NCBI RefSeq assembly: GCF_003007715.1
Contig: NZ_PXNO01000023.1
Span: 434,001-498,000 of the forward strand
Direction: 5' to 3'
Origin: Marinobacter shengliensis
GTDB lineage: Bacteria; Pseudomonadota; Gammaproteobacteria; Pseudomonadales; Oleiphilaceae
DNA length: 64,000 bases
Part shown: piece by piece, positions 61,891 through 64,000 of the stretch
Layout of the letters: every line of letters begins with the position of its first letter
How positions within the stretch are numbered: position 1 is the first letter of the stretch
The notes under the pieces: model-generated
The model's input: the letters and a program-made list of their open reading frames with translations, nothing else
What the model was told of the DNA's origin: nothing
The model's database searches: none
Position numbers and translations under genes: made by a program

Positions 61891-62946
61891 TCAGGTGATT
61901 CTCAGCCCCCGGGACTGTTGTTCTGCCATATCTTGCAGAATCCGGTGAAAACTCTTCAGCCGTTCCCTCGACACCGTTCCGGCCTCTGCTGCCGCATCAA
62001 GCGCGCAGCCGGGGTCTCCCATGTGGCGGCAGTTGCGAAACTTGCAAAGCCCGATCAGCGGCCGAATTTCCCGGAAACCATACTCCACTTCCTGTGGGGT
62101 CATGTGCCACAAACCGAACTCCCGAATCCCCGGAGAATCAATCAGGTCGCCGCCGCCCGGCAGGTGAAACAGCTTCGCCGTGGTTGTGGTGTGTACGCCT
62201 TTGCCGGTACTTTCGGATACCGCGCCCACTCGGAGCAGTTCATCCGGCAGCAAGGTCTGGATGATGGATGACTTGCCCACCCCCGACTGGCCCACGAAAA
62301 CGCTGGTTTTGTCCCGGACCAGTGACTCCACCTCTGGCGCAGGCTGCCCGGCGCAGGCAGTGGCAGAGGTACGCTCCACCTGGTACCCAAGCGCTTCATA
62401 GCGACCCAGCAGCGCATCAATCTGGGCCCGGTTCTGGTCGGTAATAAGATCGGTCTTGTTCAGCAGGATAACCGCCGGAATGTCGGAGCTTTCCGAGGCC
62501 ACCAGGTAGCGGTCGATAAGGTTGTCGTGAGGCTCCGGTTCCGGTGCAATCACCAGGATAATATGATCGATATTCGCCGCCACTGGCTTCAAGGCGCCGA
62601 AGTTATCCGGCCGCTGCAGCAGGTTGTTGCGCTCACAGCGCGCTACGATCACCCCGGTCTCGCTTTTTCCGGGCCGCCACACCACCCGGTCACCGGTCAC
62701 CAGGTTGTCGATGTTGGCTCGAACAAAGCACCGGAACACACGCCCGGTGTCGTCACCTTCCAGCGCTTCGATATCCAGTTGCTGGCCATAGTGGGCAATC
62801 ACCAGGCCTTCCTGTTCAGGCCCCAGTTCGCCGGCTTCGGCCTGCGCTTCCACGGCTTTTTCCTTTCGGTTCAGCCGTTCGGTGCGTTCCTTCTGGATTT
62901 TCTCGATGCGCCACTGTTGGCGTTTGTTCAGTTTTCTTTTGGCCAT
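61891..62946 (-). CDS. rsgA: Small ribosomal subunit biogenesis GTPase RsgA
   Basis: A 351-residue circularly permuted GTPase that checks 30S maturation. A basic N-terminal tail (MAKRKLNKRQQWRIEKIQKE) and an OB-fold are followed by the GTPase motifs in permuted order: NKTDL (G4), GQSGVGKSSIIQTLLPD (G1), then DSPGIREFGLWHM (G3). A C-terminal zinc finger has CKFRNCRHMGDPGC. The region upstream holds repeats R7 and R8 and the divergent orn promoter. Confidence 0.95.
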   Translation of the reverse strand: MAKRKLNKRQQWRIEKIQKERTERLNRKEKAVEAQAEAGELGPEQEGLVIAHYGQQLDIEALEGDDTGRVFRCFVRANIDNLVTGDRVVWRPGKSETGVIVARCERNNLLQRPDNFGALKPVAANIDHIILVIAPEPEPHDNLIDRYLVASESSDIPAVILLNKTDLITDQNRAQIDALLGRYEALGYQVERTSATACAGQPAPEVESLVRDKTSVFVGQSGVGKSSIIQTLLPDELLRVGAVSESTGKGVHTTTTAKLFHLPGGGDLIDSPGIREFGLWHMTPQEVEYGFREIRPLIGLCKFRNCRHMGDPGCALDAAAEAGTVSRERLKSFHRILQDMAEQQSRGLRIT

Positions 62947-63058
62947 CGGCTCTCAAATGTTCCGGGGAAGTGGTGTGACACATGATACGTGAATCATGGA
63001 CAATGGGCAGAGTTTCTAAACTTTTGCACATGGCCGTCTGGATCCCGACTTGGGTGCA

Positions 63059-63170
63059 GGTGCCGGCCGGGGACACCTTTCCGGGAGACGCTACGAGCAC
63101 ATCCCTGTGCGCTTGACTGAAGCCATCCATGGCTTCAGACACTCCCGGAAAGGTGTCCCCGGCCAGCACC
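63059..63170 (+). repeat. Long palindromic element R7
   Basis: A 29-bp inverted repeat with one mispair (63059-63087 with 63142-63170; C63064 opposite A63165). Core hairpins are GCACA-TCCC-TGTGC and a longer CTGAAGCCA-TCCA-TGGCTTCAG. The mispair becomes G-U on the minus strand, the rsgA direction. It lies 112 bases before the rsgA start and is paired with R8. Confidence 0.93.
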
Positions 63171-63223
63171 CCGATCTACAAAGTGGGTTTCAATTCGACA
63201 TGCGGCCAGCAATAAGCATGGAT

Positions 63224-63333
63224 GTGGAGGTGTGGTGTGGCTTTTCGGAAATTTCGAAGGCCATGGATGGCCTGAGAGAAGCGCACATGGATGTGCTCGT
63301 AGCGGTTTCCGAAAAGCCACACCGCACCTCCAC
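63224..63333 (-). repeat. Long palindromic element R8
   Basis: A 28-bp inverted repeat with one mispair (63224-63251 with 63306-63333; T63233 opposite G63324), which is a G-U pair on the plus strand, the orn direction. On the minus strand the first hairpin is GCACA-TCCA-TGTGC and the second AGGCCA-TCCA-TGGCCT. It ends 33 bases before the orn ATG and 53 bases from R7. Together the two elements fill most of the 420-base divergent region. Confidence 0.93.
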
Positions 63334-63366
63334 CAGCACCCAAACTAAACCGCATAGGAATAAACA

Positions 63367-63909
63367 ATGCCCAACCACAACCGTTTAGTGTGGATAGACC
63401 TGGAAATGACCGGCCTGGATCCGGAGAAAGAGCGGATCATCGAAATGGCCACGATAATTACCGATTCAGAATTGAACCTGGTGGCTGAAGGCCCCGTCAT
63501 TGCCATTCACCAGCCAGACAGCCTGCTGGATGCCATGGACGAATGGTGCACCAACACCCATGGCGCCAGCGGCCTGACCCAGCGGGTGAAAGATAGCAAA
63601 ACCTCCGAAGCCGAAGCGGAGCAAGAAACCCTGGCCTTCCTGAAACAGTACCTGTCCGCCGGCGAATCACCGCTGTGTGGTAACAGCATCGGCCAGGATC
63701 GCCGCTTCCTGGTGAAGTATATGCCCGAGCTGGAAGCCTTCTTCCATTATCGTAACCTGGATGTCTCCACCATCAAGGAACTCGCCCGCCGCTGGCGCCC
63801 GGATGTACTTGATGGCGTGAAAAAGAAAGGCAGCCACCTGGCCCTGGACGACATTCGCGATTCCATCGACGAACTTCGCCATTACCGGGAGACCTTCTTC
63901 AAGCTGTGA
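63367..63909 (+). CDS. orn: Oligoribonuclease
   Basis: A 180-residue DEDDh 3'-5' exonuclease that degrades 2-5-base RNAs, including pGpG from c-di-GMP breakdown. The DEDD residues lie in [12 protein letters not shown] (Asp11, Glu13), SIGQDRRFL and [14 protein letters not shown], with the catalytic His of KGSHLALDD. It is divergent from rsgA, as in Pseudomonas. Repeat R8 ends 33 bases before its ATG, so the leader RNA would carry the hairpin if the promoter lies upstream of R8. Confidence 0.96.
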   Translation: MPNHNRLVWIDLEMTGLDPEKERIIEMATIITDSELNLVAEGPVIAIHQPDSLLDAMDEWCTNTHGASGLTQRVKDSKTSEAEAEQETLAFLKQYLSAGESPLCGNSIGQDRRFLVKYMPELEAFFHYRNLDVSTIKELARRWRPDVLDGVKKKGSHLALDDIRDSIDELRHYRETFFKL

Positions 63910-64000
63910 TGCCGTGTTGCTGCAGCGCCCAGGCCACATGCTCCCGCACCAGCGCGGAAGGGTGGTCGGCCCGCTGTTTCAGTGCCTCGATCACCGGAAT
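63899..64000 (-). CDS. queG: Epoxyqueuosine reductase QueG, C-terminal end only
   Basis: The last 33 codons of a gene running off the right edge. The reading [18 protein letters not shown], then [14 protein letters not shown], resembles the C-terminal HEAT-like tail of QueG (VREHV-WAL pattern). The gene order with orn and rsgA is also as in Pseudomonas. The stop overlaps the orn end by 11 bases in convergent orientation. The catalytic and iron-sulfur parts are outside the window, so the call rests on a short segment. Confidence 0.6.
   Translation of the reverse strand: MPVIEALKQRADHPSALVREHVAWALQQHGITA

Noticed and set aside
63135..63378. Three short minus-strand frames across R7 and R8
   Set aside because: Also translations of the repeat core and arms; they have no independent support.

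Overview
The window is chromosomal DNA of a gammaproteobacterium of the Pseudomonas/Marinobacter kind. A complete acyclic-terpene (atu) cluster and the order orn, rsgA, motB/motA, psd, fimX, serB, parC, parE, which resembles Pseudomonas, together with a moderately high GC content, point to Marinobacter or a close relative. The genus is an inference. I see no rRNA, tRNA, CRISPR array, prophage or transposase gene.

Layout. 1-9.7 kb: a truncated TRAP-type binding lipoprotein, a secreted DUF4168 protein, a two-component system with a sigma54 activator overlapping a DMT exporter and a GIY-YIG protein, two hydrolases, an OmpA-type lipoprotein, a coiled-coil protein, and serA. 9.9-18.7 kb: a probable D-2-hydroxyglutarate dehydrogenase facing serA, a sirtuin, a purine permease-apt-FAH-ABC1 kinase operon, a TRIC-family protein, a tail-anchored BLUF photoreceptor and a quinone oxidoreductase. 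19-31.4 kb: atuH-G-F-E-D-C-B-A with divergent atuR, for citronellol/geraniol-type terpenes through geranyl-CoA carboxylase. 31.4-39.3 kb: a structured leader, a TRAP transporter operon with a T-component lipoprotein, and a lipoprotein subtilase overlapping a PrcB-type lipoprotein. 39.4-52 kb: parE, a SLC13-type transporter, an EAL phosphodiesterase, a possible 15-residue peptide gene, cytochrome b561 with YceI, a chemoreceptor, parC and serB. 52-64 kb: fimX with a PilZ-like partner, epmB/efp/epmA, psd, motA-motB, rsgA, orn, and the 3' end of queG. FimX, the EAL protein, the PilZ-like protein and Orn (which degrades pGpG) form a c-di-GMP-rich neighbourhood.

The most unusual feature is a family of eight long palindromic elements of about 105-117 bp (called R1-R8). 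Each has a nearly perfect 25-30 bp outer stem whose sequence differs between copies but stays self-complementary. Each stem closes a conserved core that folds into two small hairpins with a UCCN loop. They sit only between genes: in three junctions of the atu operon, as an inverted pair after atuH, before the subtilase, and as a second inverted pair in the rsgA/orn divergent region. Every mispair I found is a G-U pair when read on the mRNA strand of the adjacent downstream gene, which suggests selection on RNA structure. I know of no name for this family.
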